Notes: a model not told the origin generated them from the letters alone. 64,000 nt of DNA from Stakelama pacifica (GCF_004361835.1 NZ_SNWD01000005.1:124001-188000); one strand, 5' to 3'; shown: positions 1 through 9,690, counted from the first letter of the stretch. Translations and numbers: made by a program.

Positions 1-2
1 TC

Positions 3-284
3 GCGGTGGCGGCGATTGCGACCATCTATTCGATCGACAATCCCGATCAGGACAGCGGCGAACATCGGCTGGTCGATCAGCTCCGTTCGCGATGGTCGCT
101 GCCGACCGCGCTTGCCTATCTGATGTGGTTCGTTTTCGCCCCGCAATGCATTTCCACGATCGCCATCACCCGGCGCGAGACAAATGGTTGGCGATGGCCC
201 GCCTTCATGGTTGGCTATTTGTTCGTGCTGGCCTACATCGCGGCAGGGGCGACCTACTGGGTCGCCAGAGCAATCGGATTATAG
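3..284 (+). CDS. feoB: FeoB C-terminal fragment (ferrous iron transporter)
   Basis: Only the last ~94 residues are in the window; the gene begins upstream. The fragment has the FeoB C-terminal signature: a membrane segment running into FAPQCISTIA, then an arginine-rich turn and a final helix starting near GYLFVLAYIAAG. FeoB is an inner-membrane Fe(II) importer with a cytosolic G domain, which is not visible here. The GTG at position 6 is internal, not the true start. ssb follows 12 bases downstream, so the two may be co-transcribed. Family assignment is firm; completeness of the upstream part cannot be judged. Confidence 0.85.
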   Translation, partial: AVAAIATIYSIDNPDQDSGEHRLVDQLRSRWSLPTALAYLMWFVFAPQCISTIAITRRETNGWRWPAFMVGYLFVLAYIAAGATYWVARAIGL

Positions 285-296
285 GGAGAAACGGCG

Positions 297-845
297 ATGT
301 CCGGCAGCGTCAACAAAGTGATCCTCGTCGGGAATCTGGGCCGGGACCCTGAAAGCCGCAGTTTTCAGAATGGCGGCAAGGTATGCAATCTGCGTATCGC
401 CACTTCGGAAAGCTGGAAGGACCGCAATACCGGCGAGCGCAAGGAAAAGACCGAATGGCATTCGGTCGCGATCTTCAACGAAGGTCTCGCCAATATCGCC
501 GAGCGCTATCTGCGCAAGGGTTCGAAGGTCTATATCGAAGGGCAGCTTCAGACCCGCAAATGGCAGGACCAGTCGGGCAATGACCGCTATTCGACCGAAG
601 TGGTGCTGCAGGGATTCAACGCGGTGCTGACCATGCTTGATTCGCCCGGCGGCGGTCAGGGCGGCATGGGCGGCAGCCGCGGCGGCGATGATTGGGGCGG
701 CGGCGATGATTTCGCGGGCCAGTCCTCGGGTCGTAGCGGCGGCAGCGGCTTCAATCAGGGCGGCGGCCGGTCGGGCGGCGTGAAGTCGGGCAACGACGCG
801 TTCGGCGGCTTCGGCGACGATCTGGACGACGACGTTCCCTTCTGA
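297..845 (+). CDS. ssb: Single-stranded DNA-binding protein
   Basis: A 182-residue SSB that coats single-stranded DNA in replication, repair and recombination. The N-terminal ~105 residues form the OB fold (opening [16 protein letters not shown], with the ATSESW motif). A long Gly/Ser/Asp linker follows, and the protein ends in the acidic tip DDDVPF that recruits partner proteins. A GGGAG ribosome-binding site lies just before the ATG. Length and architecture are typical of alphaproteobacterial SSB. Confidence 0.97.
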   Translation: MSGSVNKVILVGNLGRDPESRSFQNGGKVCNLRIATSESWKDRNTGERKEKTEWHSVAIFNEGLANIAERYLRKGSKVYIEGQLQTRKWQDQSGNDRYSTEVVLQGFNAVLTMLDSPGGGQGGMGGSRGGDDWGGGDDFAGQSSGRSGGSGFNQGGGRSGGVKSGNDAFGGFGDDLDDDVPF

Positions 846-903
846 TCCCGGAACAAGCTTGGGCCTCGCGCGCTGGACCCGTTCAACGGTCGGGAGCAGG
901 CGC

Positions 904-1701
904 GTGGAACAGGTGGCAAAATTAGAAAATTTCGCGCGGGCCGGATATCTGGCTCGCGCGATCGTGTATTTCCTTCTGGGATATCTGACCTTCGCGACCA
1001 GTCAGGCGGAGGGAACGGCGAGCGTATTGGAGGAAATACGGGAGCTGCCTGCGGGCACCATCGTGCTGGCGGTGACAGGTATCGGCCTAGCCGGCTATGG
1101 TTTTTTCCGGATCTATGGTGCGCTGATCGATATTCAGGACGATGGCGACGGCGCGAAGGGCATCGGCAAACGCTGCGGCCATGTGGCGAGCGGGATCGCG
1201 CATCTGATCCTCACCTATCTCGCGTTCAAGCTGGCGTTCATGGGCGGATCGTCGGGCGGCAACGGCAGCCAGGAAGCGACGCAGACGGTGCTGTCCTTTC
1301 CCGGCGGCCGAATCGTGATCGCGCTGGTCGGCGCAGGATTTCTGCTCGCCGGGCTCAATCAGGGCGTGAAGGCGGCGACCGCCAAATTCCGGAAATTGCT
1401 CGATCCCGACGTTCCGCACTGGGGCATCTGGATGGGCCGGGTGGGTTATGCCGCGCGCGCGGTGGTATTCTTCGTCCTCGGATGGCACCTCCTCACTTCC
1501 GCCTGGGCGGAGAATGCCGACAATATCGGTTTTCAGGCGGCGGTTCAGTCGCTGCGTGATACGCCGTGGTTGTATAATGCGGTGGCGCTGGGCCTGCTCG
1601 TCTTCGGCTTGTTCAGCCTCATCATGGCGCGGTACCGCACCATCCGCGACGGATCGCTGAAAGAGCGTATCCGACAGGGCAAAATCTGGCTGATGAGCTG
1701 A
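904..1701 (+). CDS. DUF1206 family membrane protein
   Basis: A multi-pass inner-membrane protein with the repeated two-helix units typical of DUF1206. Each unit opens with an aromatic/glycine-rich motif (ARAGYLARAIVYFLLG near the start, then GHVASGIAHLILTYLAFK, then GRVGYAARAVVFFVLG). I chose the GTG start at 904 because a GGGAGCAGG site precedes it and the family motif begins within ten residues. A TTG 45 bases upstream would add a non-conserved tail. The biochemical function is unknown. It converges on metW with only 8 bases between the stops. Confidence 0.85.
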   Translation: MEQVAKLENFARAGYLARAIVYFLLGYLTFATSQAEGTASVLEEIRELPAGTIVLAVTGIGLAGYGFFRIYGALIDIQDDGDGAKGIGKRCGHVASGIAHLILTYLAFKLAFMGGSSGGNGSQEATQTVLSFPGGRIVIALVGAGFLLAGLNQGVKAATAKFRKLLDPDVPHWGIWMGRVGYAARAVVFFVLGWHLLTSAWAENADNIGFQAAVQSLRDTPWLYNAVALGLLVFGLFSLIMARYRTIRDGSLKERIRQGKIWLMS

Positions 1702-1709
1702 ACCGTGCG

Positions 1710-2300
1710 TTACCGGTGCAGCAGGAATACCGCATGTTCGGCAAAGATATTGGCTCCGGCTGGGCGCGCCTGCTTGTCGCCCGCCAGAAACCATGCCTTG
1801 TCGATCGTCACGCCGCGCTCCGCCACCATTGCTCGGAAATCGTCGATCGTGACGTGATGGATATTGGGCGTGTCATACCATAGCTCGGGGAGCAGCCGGT
1901 TGACCGGCATCCGTCCGCCGAACAGCAGCGAGGCGCGCACGCGCCAATGCGCGAAATTGGGGAAGGAAACGAAGGCCTGCCGCCCGATGCGCAGCAGATG
2001 GTCGAGCACCCGGTCGGGCCGCCGCGTCGTCTGCAAGGTGCGGCTCAGGATCGCGTAATCGAACGCCTGATCGGGATAGCCGGCAAGATCGGCATCGGCA
2101 TCGCCCTGCACCACTGATAGCCCGCGCGCGACAGCGGCGGACACATTGGCGGGATCGATCTCCAGCCCGCGCGCATCCACCTGACGCTGGTCGCGCAGCG
2201 CCGCCATCAGCGCGCCGTCGCCGCAGCCGATGTCGAGAACCCGCGCGCCGGGCTTCACATTGCGCGCGATGATCGCAAGGTCGGGCCGCAACTCGCTCAT
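1710..2300 (-). CDS. metW: MetW, methionine biosynthesis methyltransferase-like protein
   Basis: A 196-residue class I SAM-dependent methyltransferase fold with motif [14 protein letters not shown] near residue 22 and [20 protein letters not shown] in the middle, which is diagnostic of MetW. MetW works with MetX in homoserine acetylation and methionine synthesis in many proteobacteria. Its ATG overlaps the metX stop by four bases, indicating translational coupling in a metX-metW operon. The role beyond support of MetX is not settled for the family. Confidence 0.95.
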   Translation of the reverse strand: MSELRPDLAIIARNVKPGARVLDIGCGDGALMAALRDQRQVDARGLEIDPANVSAAVARGLSVVQGDADADLAGYPDQAFDYAILSRTLQTTRRPDRVLDHLLRIGRQAFVSFPNFAHWRVRASLLFGGRMPVNRLLPELWYDTPNIHHVTIDDFRAMVAERGVTIDKAWFLAGDKQARPAGANIFAEHAVFLLHR

Positions 2301-3415
2301 CCGCCATTCCTCAAAAAGCCGGTGACCACGGCATTCAGCTCAGGCGAATCGAGCAGAAACGCGTCATGGCCGAACGGGCTCGACAGCTCGACGAAACTCA
2401 CTCGCTTGGCGGCAGCGTTCAGCGCCTGAACGATCGCGCGGGATTCTGACGTGGGGTACAGCCAGTCGGTATCGAAGCTCACCACGCAAAAACGCGCATC
2501 GGTTGCGCGGAATGCGTTGGCGAGCAGGCCGCCATGTTCTTCGCCCAGATCGAAATAATCGAGCGCCCGGGTGATATACAGATATGCGTTCGCGTCGAAC
2601 CGGTCGGTAAAGCTGAGCCCCTGATAGCGAAGATAGCTTTCGACCTGAAAATCGGCATCGAAGCCGAAGGTCTTGGCAGTGCGCGCCTGAAGCTTGCGCC
2701 CGAATTTCTCGGTCAGCCCCGCTTCGGAAAGATAGGTGATGTGCGCTGCCATGCGCGCGACGGCAAGCCCTGCGGCAGGCGGGTCGTTATCCGCATAATA
2801 ATTGCCTTCGCGCCATTTGGGATCGGCCATGATCGCCTGACGCCCGACCTCGTGAAAGGCGATATTCTGCGCCGAATGCCGTGCGGTGGAAGCGATGACG
2901 ACCACCGCGCTCACCCGATGCGGGAAGGTCGCGGCCCAGCTGACCGCGAGCATGCCGCCCATCGATCCGCCGACCACGGCATAGAGCCGCTCGATTCCTA
3001 GATAGTCGAGCAGCAAGCCCTGCGCGCGCACCATGTCGCGGATCGTCAGCACCGGGAAGCGCATCGCGAAAGGCGCGCCGGTCGCCGGATCGGTCGTTGC
3101 GGGGCCGGACGATCCCATGCAACTGCCGATCACATTCGAACAGATGATGAAATGCCGTTCGGGATCGATCGGCTTGCCCGGCCCGACCATGCGGCTCCAC
3201 CATCCGGGTTTGCCGGTGACAGGATGCTCGGACGCGACATATTGGTCGCCGGTGAGCGCATGGCAGATCAGAATCGCGTTGGAGGCATCGGCGTTCAGCG
3301 TGCCATAGGTTTCATACCCGAATTCGACAGGAGTCAGCGTTGCACCGCTGTCCAGCGGCAGGGGGCCGGAAAGCGTGGCATGGCGCCTTAGCCCGAAACG
3401 CGCATCATTCGACAT
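2297..3415 (-). CDS. metX: Homoserine O-acetyltransferase
   Basis: An alpha/beta-hydrolase-fold enzyme that transfers acetyl from acetyl-CoA to L-homoserine, the first committed step of methionine synthesis. It shows ICHALTGD (oxyanion region), the nucleophile elbow GGSMGGM (Ser), [10 protein letters not shown] with the catalytic Asp and [10 protein letters not shown] with the catalytic His. I chose the ATG at 3415 (372 aa, start MSNDARFG) over an in-frame TTG 36 bases upstream, because the upstream extension is unlike homologues. It is coupled to metW and divergent from hisC. Confidence 0.95.
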   Translation of the reverse strand: MSNDARFGLRRHATLSGPLPLDSGATLTPVEFGYETYGTLNADASNAILICHALTGDQYVASEHPVTGKPGWWSRMVGPGKPIDPERHFIICSNVIGSCMGSSGPATTDPATGAPFAMRFPVLTIRDMVRAQGLLLDYLGIERLYAVVGGSMGGMLAVSWAATFPHRVSAVVVIASTARHSAQNIAFHEVGRQAIMADPKWREGNYYADNDPPAAGLAVARMAAHITYLSEAGLTEKFGRKLQARTAKTFGFDADFQVESYLRYQGLSFTDRFDANAYLYITRALDYFDLGEEHGGLLANAFRATDARFCVVSFDTDWLYPTSESRAIVQALNAAAKRVSFVELSSPFGHDAFLLDSPELNAVVTGFLRNGG

Positions 3416-3519
3416 TCCGGCGCTGGTATTACCGCGCGGCGCCGCGTTCAAGCGCCATGGCGTGGGTGGTGCGCCAATATCCTTGCCAATCGCGCGCTAC
3501 TGCGTCATTTCGCAGGGCC
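3416..3519. promoter_or_regulatory. Divergent metX/hisC intergenic region
   Basis: These 104 bases separate the divergent metX and hisC starts and must contain both promoters. I looked for a SAM-responsive leader upstream of metX and could not fit the SAM-II pseudoknot pattern, so no riboswitch is claimed. No strong -35/-10 pair stands out on either strand. Confidence 0.35.
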
Positions 3520-4614
3520 ATGAGCGCACCTGAACCCAAATCATGGGTCATGGACATCGCCCCTTATATTCCGGGCAAGTCCGTGACCGACAGCGGCGCG
3601 AAGGCCGCCAAGCTTTCGTCCAACGAAAATCCGCTCGGCACCTCGCCCGCAGCGCAGGAGGCCTTTGCGAGCGCGGCCGGCGAGCTGGAGCGCTATCCCG
3701 ATGCGTCGGGCGCGATTGTTCGGGAGGCCATTGCCGCCAAATATGGTCTCGACCCGCAGCGTATCATTTACGGTAACGGATCGGATGAGGTGCTGCATCT
3801 TGCTGCCGGTGCCTTTGCCGGGCCGGGCGATGAAATCATCTTCGTGCGCTATGGCTTCGCCGTGTACGAAATCGCGGCGCGCCGCGTCGGTGCAACCCCC
3901 GTAATCGCACCTGATGCCGATTATGCGACTGATGTGGACGCCATCCTTGCCGCAGTGACGGACCGAACGCGGGTGGTGTTCGTTGCCAATCCGAACAATC
4001 CCACCGGCACCTATGCGAGTGCGGACGAGATTGCGCGCCTGCATGCCGGATTGCCCGCTCATGTGCTGCTCGTCCTCGACCATGCCTATTCCGAATATCT
4101 GGAAAATGGGGAGGAAGATGGCGGTCTGGCGCTGGCCGAAACCGCATCCAATGTCTTGGTGACGCGCACCTTTTCGAAGATTCACGGCCTTGCTGCCGAA
4201 CGGATCGGCTGGGGCTATGCGTCGATGGATATTGTCGCGGCGATGCACCGCATCCGCATGCCGTTCAACATGACGATCGCCGGGCAGCGTGCGGCCGTCG
4301 CGGCGCTTGCCGATGATGCGTTTGTCGAACAGAGCCGCGCCCATAATGCCAAATGGCGTAGCTGGTTCGCGGAAGAGGTCGCCGCGCTGGGCAATGCCGG
4401 GCTGCGCGCGGTGCCGTCAAAGGCGAATTTCATCCTCGTCCTGTTCGAAGGCAGAGTGAGCGCCGAGGAAGCGTATAAAGCGCTTCAGGATCGCGGCTAT
4501 ATCACCCGCTGGTTGCCGGGGCAGGGGCTGGGCAACGGCCTTCGCATCTCGATCGGTACGGAGGAAGAGATGCGCGGCCTTGCCGCTGCGCTGCGTGAGG
4601 TGGTGGCGGGCTGA
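3520..4614 (+). CDS. hisC: Histidinol-phosphate aminotransferase
   Basis: A PLP-dependent class I/II aminotransferase of 364 residues. It converts imidazole-acetol phosphate and glutamate to histidinol phosphate, and in alphaproteobacteria often also handles aromatic substrates. Visible motifs are [12 protein letters not shown] at the N-terminus, NPNNPTGT, the LDHAYSEY segment, and [18 protein letters not shown] with the PLP lysine. The open frame extends 180 bases upstream into metX, but homology starts at MSAPEPKS, so the ATG at 3520 is used. The stop overlaps the next start by one base. The hisC-tyrC pairing suggests involvement in tyrosine/phenylalanine synthesis too. Confidence 0.95.
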   Translation: MSAPEPKSWVMDIAPYIPGKSVTDSGAKAAKLSSNENPLGTSPAAQEAFASAAGELERYPDASGAIVREAIAAKYGLDPQRIIYGNGSDEVLHLAAGAFAGPGDEIIFVRYGFAVYEIAARRVGATPVIAPDADYATDVDAILAAVTDRTRVVFVANPNNPTGTYASADEIARLHAGLPAHVLLVLDHAYSEYLENGEEDGGLALAETASNVLVTRTFSKIHGLAAERIGWGYASMDIVAAMHRIRMPFNMTIAGQRAAVAALADDAFVEQSRAHNAKWRSWFAEEVAALGNAGLRAVPSKANFILVLFEGRVSAEEAYKALQDRGYITRWLPGQGLGNGLRISIGTEEEMRGLAAALREVVAG

Positions 4615-5522
4615 TGCCGCCCTTTTCGCGCGTCACGGTTATCGGGCTGGGGCTGATCGGATCGTCGATCGCGCGCGGGGTGAGGGCGCATATGACGGGC
4701 GTAGGCCTGACCGGCTATGATGCCGATCCGCAGGTGCGCGAAACGGCGAAGGCGATTGGTCTGTGCGACGATGTCGCCGACAGCGCCGGGGCAGCGGTGA
4801 CCGATGCCGATCTGGTGATCCTGTGCGTCCCTGTAGGCGCGATCGGCGATGCCGCGCGCGAGTTTGCCGAAGATCTGCCCGCCGATGCGGTGGTCAGCGA
4901 TGTCGGATCGTGCAAAGAAAGCGTCGTCACCGCGCTGCGCGAGGCGCTTCCCGGTGTCGCCATCGTTCCCGCGCACCCGGTGGCGGGGACCGAGCGTAGC
5001 GGGCCGGAGGCAGGTTTTGCGCAGCTGTTTCACAATCGCTGGTGCATCCTCACTCCGCCTGCCGACGCCGATCCGCTGGCGGTCGAGCGGGTTGCCGAAT
5101 TCTGGAAACGGCTCGGCGCAGATATCGAGATGATGGAGCCTGCGCATCACGACCGGGTTCTGGCCGTGACCAGCCATCTGCCGCATCTGATCGCCTATAC
5201 GATCGTCGGAACCGCTTCCGATCTTGAGGAAGTGACGAGCAGCGAAGTCATCAAATATTCGGCAGGCGGCTTTCGCGACTTCACCCGGATCGCGGCGTCC
5301 GACCCCACGATGTGGCGCGATGTGTTCCTGTCGAACCGGGAAGCGGTACTCGACATGCTGCAACGCTTCTCAGAGGATCTGAGCGCGCTGCAACGCGCGA
5401 TCCGCTGGGGCAAGGGCGAGGAACTGTTCGACCTGTTCACCCGCACCCGCGCGGTGCGCCGGTCGGTCATCGAGCAGGGACAGGACGATGCGCGTGAGGA
5501 TTTCGGCCGCGCGCACGATTAG
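4614..5522 (+). CDS. tyrC: Prephenate/arogenate (cyclohexadienyl) dehydrogenase
   Basis: A 302-residue NAD(P)-dependent TyrA-family dehydrogenase of tyrosine synthesis. The N-terminal Rossmann motif VIGLGLIGSSIARG starts around residue 9. The active-site stretch VPAHPVAGTERSGPE lies near residue 120, and HHDRVLAVTSHLPH near residue 180 carries conserved histidines. No fused chorismate mutase or ACT domain is present, matching the short alphaproteobacterial TyrC type. It starts inside the hisC stop (TGATG), so the two are translationally coupled. Confidence 0.93.
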   Translation: MPPFSRVTVIGLGLIGSSIARGVRAHMTGVGLTGYDADPQVRETAKAIGLCDDVADSAGAAVTDADLVILCVPVGAIGDAAREFAEDLPADAVVSDVGSCKESVVTALREALPGVAIVPAHPVAGTERSGPEAGFAQLFHNRWCILTPPADADPLAVERVAEFWKRLGADIEMMEPAHHDRVLAVTSHLPHLIAYTIVGTASDLEEVTSSEVIKYSAGGFRDFTRIAASDPTMWRDVFLSNREAVLDMLQRFSEDLSALQRAIRWGKGEELFDLFTRTRAVRRSVIEQGQDDAREDFGRAHD

Positions 5523-5545
5523 AGTGATTTCAAGCCGGATGGACT

Positions 5546-6238
5546 CTAAGCGGGATCGCGCTCCAGCACGTTGATCGCTTCATGCACTGCCGCCTCGACT
5601 TCGGCGCGCGAAAGCCCCGGCGCAATCGGCTCGCCGAAGCGGATCGTGATAACGCCCGAACGCTTCGTGCCCTTGCGTGGAAGCAGATGGCCGCTGTCGA
5701 GCGCCACCGGCACCACCGGCATAGCGAGCGCGCGATAGAGACCCGCAAAGCCGGGGCGAAGCGGCGGCGCTTCTCCCGGAACCACCCGGGTCCCTTCCGG
5801 AAAGATCAGCACGGACCGGCCCTCCGCCTGCGCCGCTTTCGCATCGCGCATCATCGCGCGCAGCGCCGTTGCCGATGCCGCCCGATCGATCGCGATCACA
5901 CCATAGCGTCGTGAGGCCCAGCCCCATACCGGAATGGCGGCAAGTTCGCGCTTCATCACGATGGCGGGGGCATCCAGGCGCCCGGCAAGCTCCAGCGTCT
6001 CGAACATCGCCTGATGTTTGGCAGCGTACAGCGCGGGGCCTTTGACCGGCGCGCCCTCGACCCGAATGCGAATGCCAAGCAGGGCGCGCACGCACCAGTG
6101 ATGAAATCCGGTCCAGACCATCGTGTAGCGGCGAAGCGCCGCGGGGCCGGCGAGCGATATCAGCGGCGCGAGCAGGACGATGGGCACGGAAAGGCCGTAA
6201 AAGACAATCGCGAAGGCGAGGCTTCGAATCCGGTTCAT
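5546..6238 (-). CDS. plsC: 1-acyl-glycerol-3-phosphate acyltransferase (PlsC family)
   Basis: Transfers acyl chains to lysophosphatidate at the inner membrane. An N-terminal membrane helix (residues ~8-30) is followed by the acyltransferase block with the HX4E form of the catalytic motif (KHQAMFET), the substrate motif FPEGTR and a downstream VPVALDSG. The start is uncertain: ATG at 6238 overlaps the ydcF stop by one base and begins MNRIRSLAF, while upstream in-frame starts at 6253 and 6244 add up to five residues. It is last gene of an ftsE-ftsX-ydcF-plsC string. Confidence 0.92.
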   Translation of the reverse strand: MNRIRSLAFAIVFYGLSVPIVLLAPLISLAGPAALRRYTMVWTGFHHWCVRALLGIRIRVEGAPVKGPALYAAKHQAMFETLELAGRLDAPAIVMKRELAAIPVWGWASRRYGVIAIDRAASATALRAMMRDAKAAQAEGRSVLIFPEGTRVVPGEAPPLRPGFAGLYRALAMPVVPVALDSGHLLPRKGTKRSGVITIRFGEPIAPGLSRAEVEAAVHEAINVLERDPA

Positions 6239-6771
6239 CACCATCCCGCCCACAGCGCGATCCTGCGCACCAGATATTTATTATATTCCCGAAACAGCAT
6301 CCCCAGCCCTGCTTCGCTCTGCACCGGATCGCTGACGATCGTGACGTCGCTGCCCAGCGCATGGCCGAGCTCCATCCGGGCGCGCGGCATATGCCAGCTT
6401 GAGGTCACCAGACGAATGCTGCGATAGCCGTGCGCAGCGACCCAGCGCGCCGTCTCCTCGCCGTTGGAGCGCGTGTCCACCGCTTCGCGGCCGAGATCGA
6501 TGCAGCATTCGAACAATCGCGGCGACACCCGATATTCAATCGCAAGCTCGATCGGGCGCACGTCGCGATCAACGCCGGTGACGAGCATCCGTTTTGCGGC
6601 ATGCGCCTGTAACAGCGCGATGCCCCGGTCGATCCTGCCCGCACCGCCGGTCGGCACAACGATCGCATCGGTAGGCGTGTCGGAATCGCCCGGGCTGCCC
6701 AATGCGAGCATGAAGACGGCAAATCCCAGCGAATAGACGAGGATCAGCAGCGCGAAGAAGCGGCGAATCAC
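6238..6771 (-). CDS. YdcF family (DUF218) membrane-anchored protein
   Basis: A 177-residue protein with one N-terminal membrane helix and a DUF218 domain beginning DAIVVPTGGAGRIDRG, followed by LVTGVD and the conserved TRSNGEETARW block. DUF218 proteins such as YdcF/SanA are linked to envelope processes, but the reaction is unknown. I chose the GTG start at 6771 because it makes a GTGA overlap with the ftsX stop; the open frame runs further upstream only as out-of-frame ftsX sequence. Confidence 0.88.
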   Translation of the reverse strand: MIRRFFALLILVYSLGFAVFMLALGSPGDSDTPTDAIVVPTGGAGRIDRGIALLQAHAAKRMLVTGVDRDVRPIELAIEYRVSPRLFECCIDLGREAVDTRSNGEETARWVAAHGYRSIRLVTSSWHMPRARMELGHALGSDVTIVSDPVQSEAGLGMLFREYNKYLVRRIALWAGW

Positions 6772-7661
6772 AATAGCCTCTCCAGCCTGTGCCGGACGGC
6801 GATCCGCGCGGCGGCGAGCGCGATCAACGCACAGGCAAGCGGTATTGCCGCAAGCATCGCCCAGTCGGCTGCGCCGAGCGTCATCGCATCCAGCAGCTGC
6901 GCATCCGGCGCTGCGAAGCGCAGTTGCAGCGCCCGGATGAGGCACAGCGCGGCAACCGCGCCGATCGCCCCGCCGATCAGCGTTTCGAACGCAATACGCC
7001 GTTCAAACAATCGAGCGACCTGACGATCGGTGGAGCCGAGCATGTGCAGTACGTCGATCGTATCGCGATGGGTATCAAGCCCCGTTCGCGCGCCAAGCAG
7101 CACAATCGCCATGGTCGCGCCGGTCGTCAGAACAACGATCGACAAAGCGCTCCAGCCCAGCGCCGCGAAAAGGTCGCGCACCGGCGAAAGCCATGCGGCA
7201 TGGGGATCGACCAGAATGGCGTCGCTGATCTGCCGCGCGGCGGCGCGGATGTGCGCGATCGTCGCTGCATCGGCGCTGACAAGGTCGACATCGATCATGC
7301 TGGGAAGCGCGATATCCTTATCCAGACCGTCGCTGCCGAGCCAGGGTTGCAGCAGCGCGCGCAGCCGCTGCGGCGGCACCTGTTCAACGTTGCGCACCAT
7401 CGGCATCGCCTTCAGCCGGGCGATGATCGCCGCCGTCTCCCGGTCGCGCAGCGCAGCATCCGCTTCGGCCACCTGCACCGTCAACCGGGCCGAAAGCGCG
7501 CTGTCGAGCGCGGTGACGCCGTTGCGAATGGCGAGCCCGGATCCGGCGGCAAGCACCGTCAGAAACACCATGATCGCCATGATCCACACCATGACGCGGC
7601 TATGGCGCCCGGAATCGAGCAGGCCGTGCCGGGCGCTTCGGGCGGGAAAGGCCATCGCCAT
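6768..7661 (-). CDS. ftsX: Cell division protein FtsX
   Basis: The membrane partner of FtsE, with 297 residues and four predicted helices: one near the N-terminus (MVWIMAIMVFLTVLAAGSGLA), then a periplasmic domain, then three toward the C-terminus. The complex controls peptidoglycan hydrolases at the septum rather than transporting a solute. It starts 3 bases after the ftsE stop and overlaps ydcF, so it sits in an operon. The alternative start two codons downstream cannot be excluded. Confidence 0.93.
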   Translation of the reverse strand: MAMAFPARSARHGLLDSGRHSRVMVWIMAIMVFLTVLAAGSGLAIRNGVTALDSALSARLTVQVAEADAALRDRETAAIIARLKAMPMVRNVEQVPPQRLRALLQPWLGSDGLDKDIALPSMIDVDLVSADAATIAHIRAAARQISDAILVDPHAAWLSPVRDLFAALGWSALSIVVLTTGATMAIVLLGARTGLDTHRDTIDVLHMLGSTDRQVARLFERRIAFETLIGGAIGAVAALCLIRALQLRFAAPDAQLLDAMTLGAADWAMLAAIPLACALIALAAARIAVRHRLERLL

Positions 7662-7664
7662 GGC

Positions 7665-8372
7665 CTAAACGCGTACCGGCCGTGCGCGCGGCCGCCGAAG
7701 GTCATCGCGATTCGTCAGCCGGCCTTGGTCGATTTCCATGATCTTCGCCTGCGGAACGCGGTTCATGAGGTGGTGATCATGCGTCGCCACCACGACCGTC
7801 TTGCCGAGCCGGTTAAGCGATTCGAAGAGATGCATCAGCCGCTTTGCCATGTCGGGATCGACATTGCCGGTCGGTTCGTCGGCGATCAGCAGGTCGGGCT
7901 GCGCGATCACTGCCCGGGCAATTCCGGCGCGCTGCTGCTCGCCGCCCGACAGGGTTGCGGGCTTCACCCCGGCACGCGCCGAAAGGCCGACCCAGTCGAG
8001 CATTTCACGAAGTCGCTCGTCCACCTCGCGTTCGGCGATTCCGGCGATGCGCAGCGGCAGCGCGACATTGTCATAGGTCGACAGATGCGGAAGCAGGCGG
8101 AAATCCTGAAACACCACGCCGATCCGGCGGCGCAAAAGCGGCATGCGGCTGCGCGGCAAGCTGGCCACATCTTCATCGAACATGCGAACGATGCCGCGCG
8201 TCGGTCGGTTCGCCAGATAGAGCAGCCGCAGCAGGGATGTTTTTCCCGCGCCCGAGGTGCCGGTGATGAAATGAAATGCCCCGCGTTCCAGCGTGAAGCT
8301 GATATCCGTCAGCGTTTCCGGTCCGGGGCCATAGCGCAAGCCGACATTTTCGAATTGAACGATATTCGCCAT
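7665..8372 (-). CDS. ftsE: Cell division ATP-binding protein FtsE
   Basis: A 235-residue ABC ATPase that powers FtsX. It shows the A-loop region LRYGPG, Walker A GTSGAGKT, Q-loop VFQDFRLLPH, signature LSGGEQQRAG, Walker B LLIADEPTG and the H-loop ATHDHHL. The ATG at 8372 (MANIVQFENVG) fits the family start; the longer frame only adds a basic tail. It is divergent from the zinc-ribbon gene across a 177-base gap that must contain both promoters. Confidence 0.95.
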   Translation of the reverse strand: MANIVQFENVGLRYGPGPETLTDISFTLERGAFHFITGTSGAGKTSLLRLLYLANRPTRGIVRMFDEDVASLPRSRMPLLRRRIGVVFQDFRLLPHLSTYDNVALPLRIAGIAEREVDERLREMLDWVGLSARAGVKPATLSGGEQQRAGIARAVIAQPDLLIADEPTGNVDPDMAKRLMHLFESLNRLGKTVVVATHDHHLMNRVPQAKIMEIDQGRLTNRDDLRRPRARPVRV

Positions 8373-8549
8373 TCGCGGCTCTCGGCGCGCTTTCCGTACC
8401 CTGATCTTACCGGCATACGCCTTGGCACGTCCGCTCCGCTTGCTCAAGCATCTCACTGACAAGTCTTGCCAGCACCGGCATTGCCATGCTTAGAATCATC
8501 GGCCGCTTATCCGAACATATCTGGGGCCTCGCTTGAAAAGACCGGTTCG

Positions 8550-9323
8550 ATGATTCTCGAATGCGCCGAGTGCCATACCCGCTACCAGGTCGCCGATGAC
8601 GCGATCGGGCCGGAGGGGCGGACGGTGCGGTGCGCCCATTGCAAATATAGCTGGTTTCAGGTTCCGCCGCTGGTGAGCGATCGGGCCATGACTGACCCGG
8701 GACCAGAGCCGGAGCCCGAGAGTGCCCCCGCGCCGCCACCGACGCCGGCTGAGCCTGTGGCTGAAGCGGTGCCTGTTATCGACCCGGTCACTGAACGGCG
8801 CACCTTTATCGATGATTCGGTGGAGGAGGGGGACGCTCGACCCGAAAATCGCCGCTTCGTGGCCGATACGCCGACACGTGCGCCGCGCCACCGGTCGGGA
8901 CTATGGACGATCCTTGCCGTGCTGGTCGGACTGGCGCTGCTGCTGGCGACGGCGGCGCTGCTCTATACCGATATTCCCGACCTTGCCGGTCGCCTTGGCA
9001 TGTCGGCCGACAGCAGCGCGGCGCAAACGCCGCTTCGCCTGAGCGGGGTTAAGGTGGATCGCGGACGTCTTGCCAGCGGGAGCGAATTATTCGCTGTGTC
9101 GGGTCAGATCGACAATCCCGGCAGCGATACCCAGCGCGTGCCCGATATCGCCGCACGCCTGCTCGACGGAACGGGGCAGAAAGCGGTGTATAGCTGGACC
9201 ATCACCCCGCCGCGCCGCACGCTCGGCCCGGGACAGAGCATGGGCTTCAACAGCGCCAAGCTGGACGTTCCGGCGGAATCGAAGTCGCTCAGCCTCAGCT
9301 TCGCGGGTGAGGGCAGCGAATAA
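8550..9323 (+). CDS. MJ0042-type zinc-ribbon membrane protein
   Basis: A 257-residue protein. The N-terminal zinc ribbon has paired CxxC motifs (CAECHTRY near residue 5 and CAHCKYSW near residue 30). A Pro/Glu-rich linker, one membrane helix (LWTILAVLVGLALLLATAALL) and a C-terminal beta-rich DUF3426-like domain follow. This family commonly sits beside ftsEX in alphaproteobacteria, and its role is unknown. The start was chosen at the first Met of the zinc ribbon; upstream in-frame sequence is not conserved-looking. Confidence 0.85.
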   Translation: MILECAECHTRYQVADDAIGPEGRTVRCAHCKYSWFQVPPLVSDRAMTDPGPEPEPESAPAPPPTPAEPVAEAVPVIDPVTERRTFIDDSVEEGDARPENRRFVADTPTRAPRHRSGLWTILAVLVGLALLLATAALLYTDIPDLAGRLGMSADSSAAQTPLRLSGVKVDRGRLASGSELFAVSGQIDNPGSDTQRVPDIAARLLDGTGQKAVYSWTITPPRRTLGPGQSMGFNSAKLDVPAESKSLSLSFAGEGSE

Positions 9324-9422
9324 TCGACAGGCAATCGCGAACAACAGTTGCCAGCCGACAAAGCCTTTGCTAGGGGCACCGGCCTGCCAGCGCTGGACGC
9401 AAGGGTCCGGCGAATTTTGTGT

Positions 9423-9509
9423 GCGGTCGTGGCGGAACTGGTAGACGCGCAACGTTGAGGTCGTTGTGGCCGAAAGGCCGTGGAAGTTCGAGTCTTCTCG
9501 ACCGCACCA
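9423..9509 (+). tRNA. tRNA-Leu(GAG)
   Basis: An 87-base cloverleaf with acceptor stem GCGGTCG/CGACCGC and an encoded CCA end. The anticodon stem CAACG/CGTTG has loop TTGAGGT, giving anticodon GAG (9457-9459). A long variable arm is built from GGCCGAAAGGCC, as expected for a leucine tRNA, and the T-arm has GTTCGAGTC. It reads CUC/CUU codons. Confidence 0.97.
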
Positions 9510-9515
9510 ACCCCC

Positions 9516-9536
9516 GCTCCGGCACAGGGCCGGAGC
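9516..9536 (+). terminator. Terminator after tRNA-Leu
   Basis: An 8-bp inverted repeat GCTCCGGC/GCCGGAGC with a 5-base loop starts seven bases after the tRNA end and is followed by a short T-run (CCTTTTCCC). Confidence 0.7.
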
Positions 9537-9617
9537 AGCATCCTTTTCCCACATCTTAAAATACCGGATGATCCCCGGCTGTTAGGGCGCAGGGCGAAAA
9601 GAATCCCGTATCGCGTC

Positions 9618-9642
9618 GGAACGTGTGGCCTATTGTCCCGTT
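9618..9642 (+). promoter_or_regulatory. EcfG-type general stress promoter
   Basis: GGAAC, sixteen bases, then CGTT exactly matches the alphaproteobacterial EcfG (general stress response sigma) consensus. It lies 49 bases before the start of the TPP enzyme gene, the first of ten tightly coupled genes. This is seen in sequence; the sigma-factor assignment rests on the known consensus and is not proven here. Confidence 0.7.
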
Positions 9643-9690
9643 ACGAAAAGCAAATCGCATTTTTGCAACGCTTTATCGTGGAGGCCGGGC

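Noticed and set aside
3416..3519. SAM-responsive riboswitch upstream of metX
   Set aside because: The expected SAM-II pseudoknot elements could not be aligned; only GC-rich sequence without conserved core is present.
6789..8459. 556-residue plus-strand open frame
   Set aside because: Antisense to ftsX and ftsE, which have full family motifs on the other strand.
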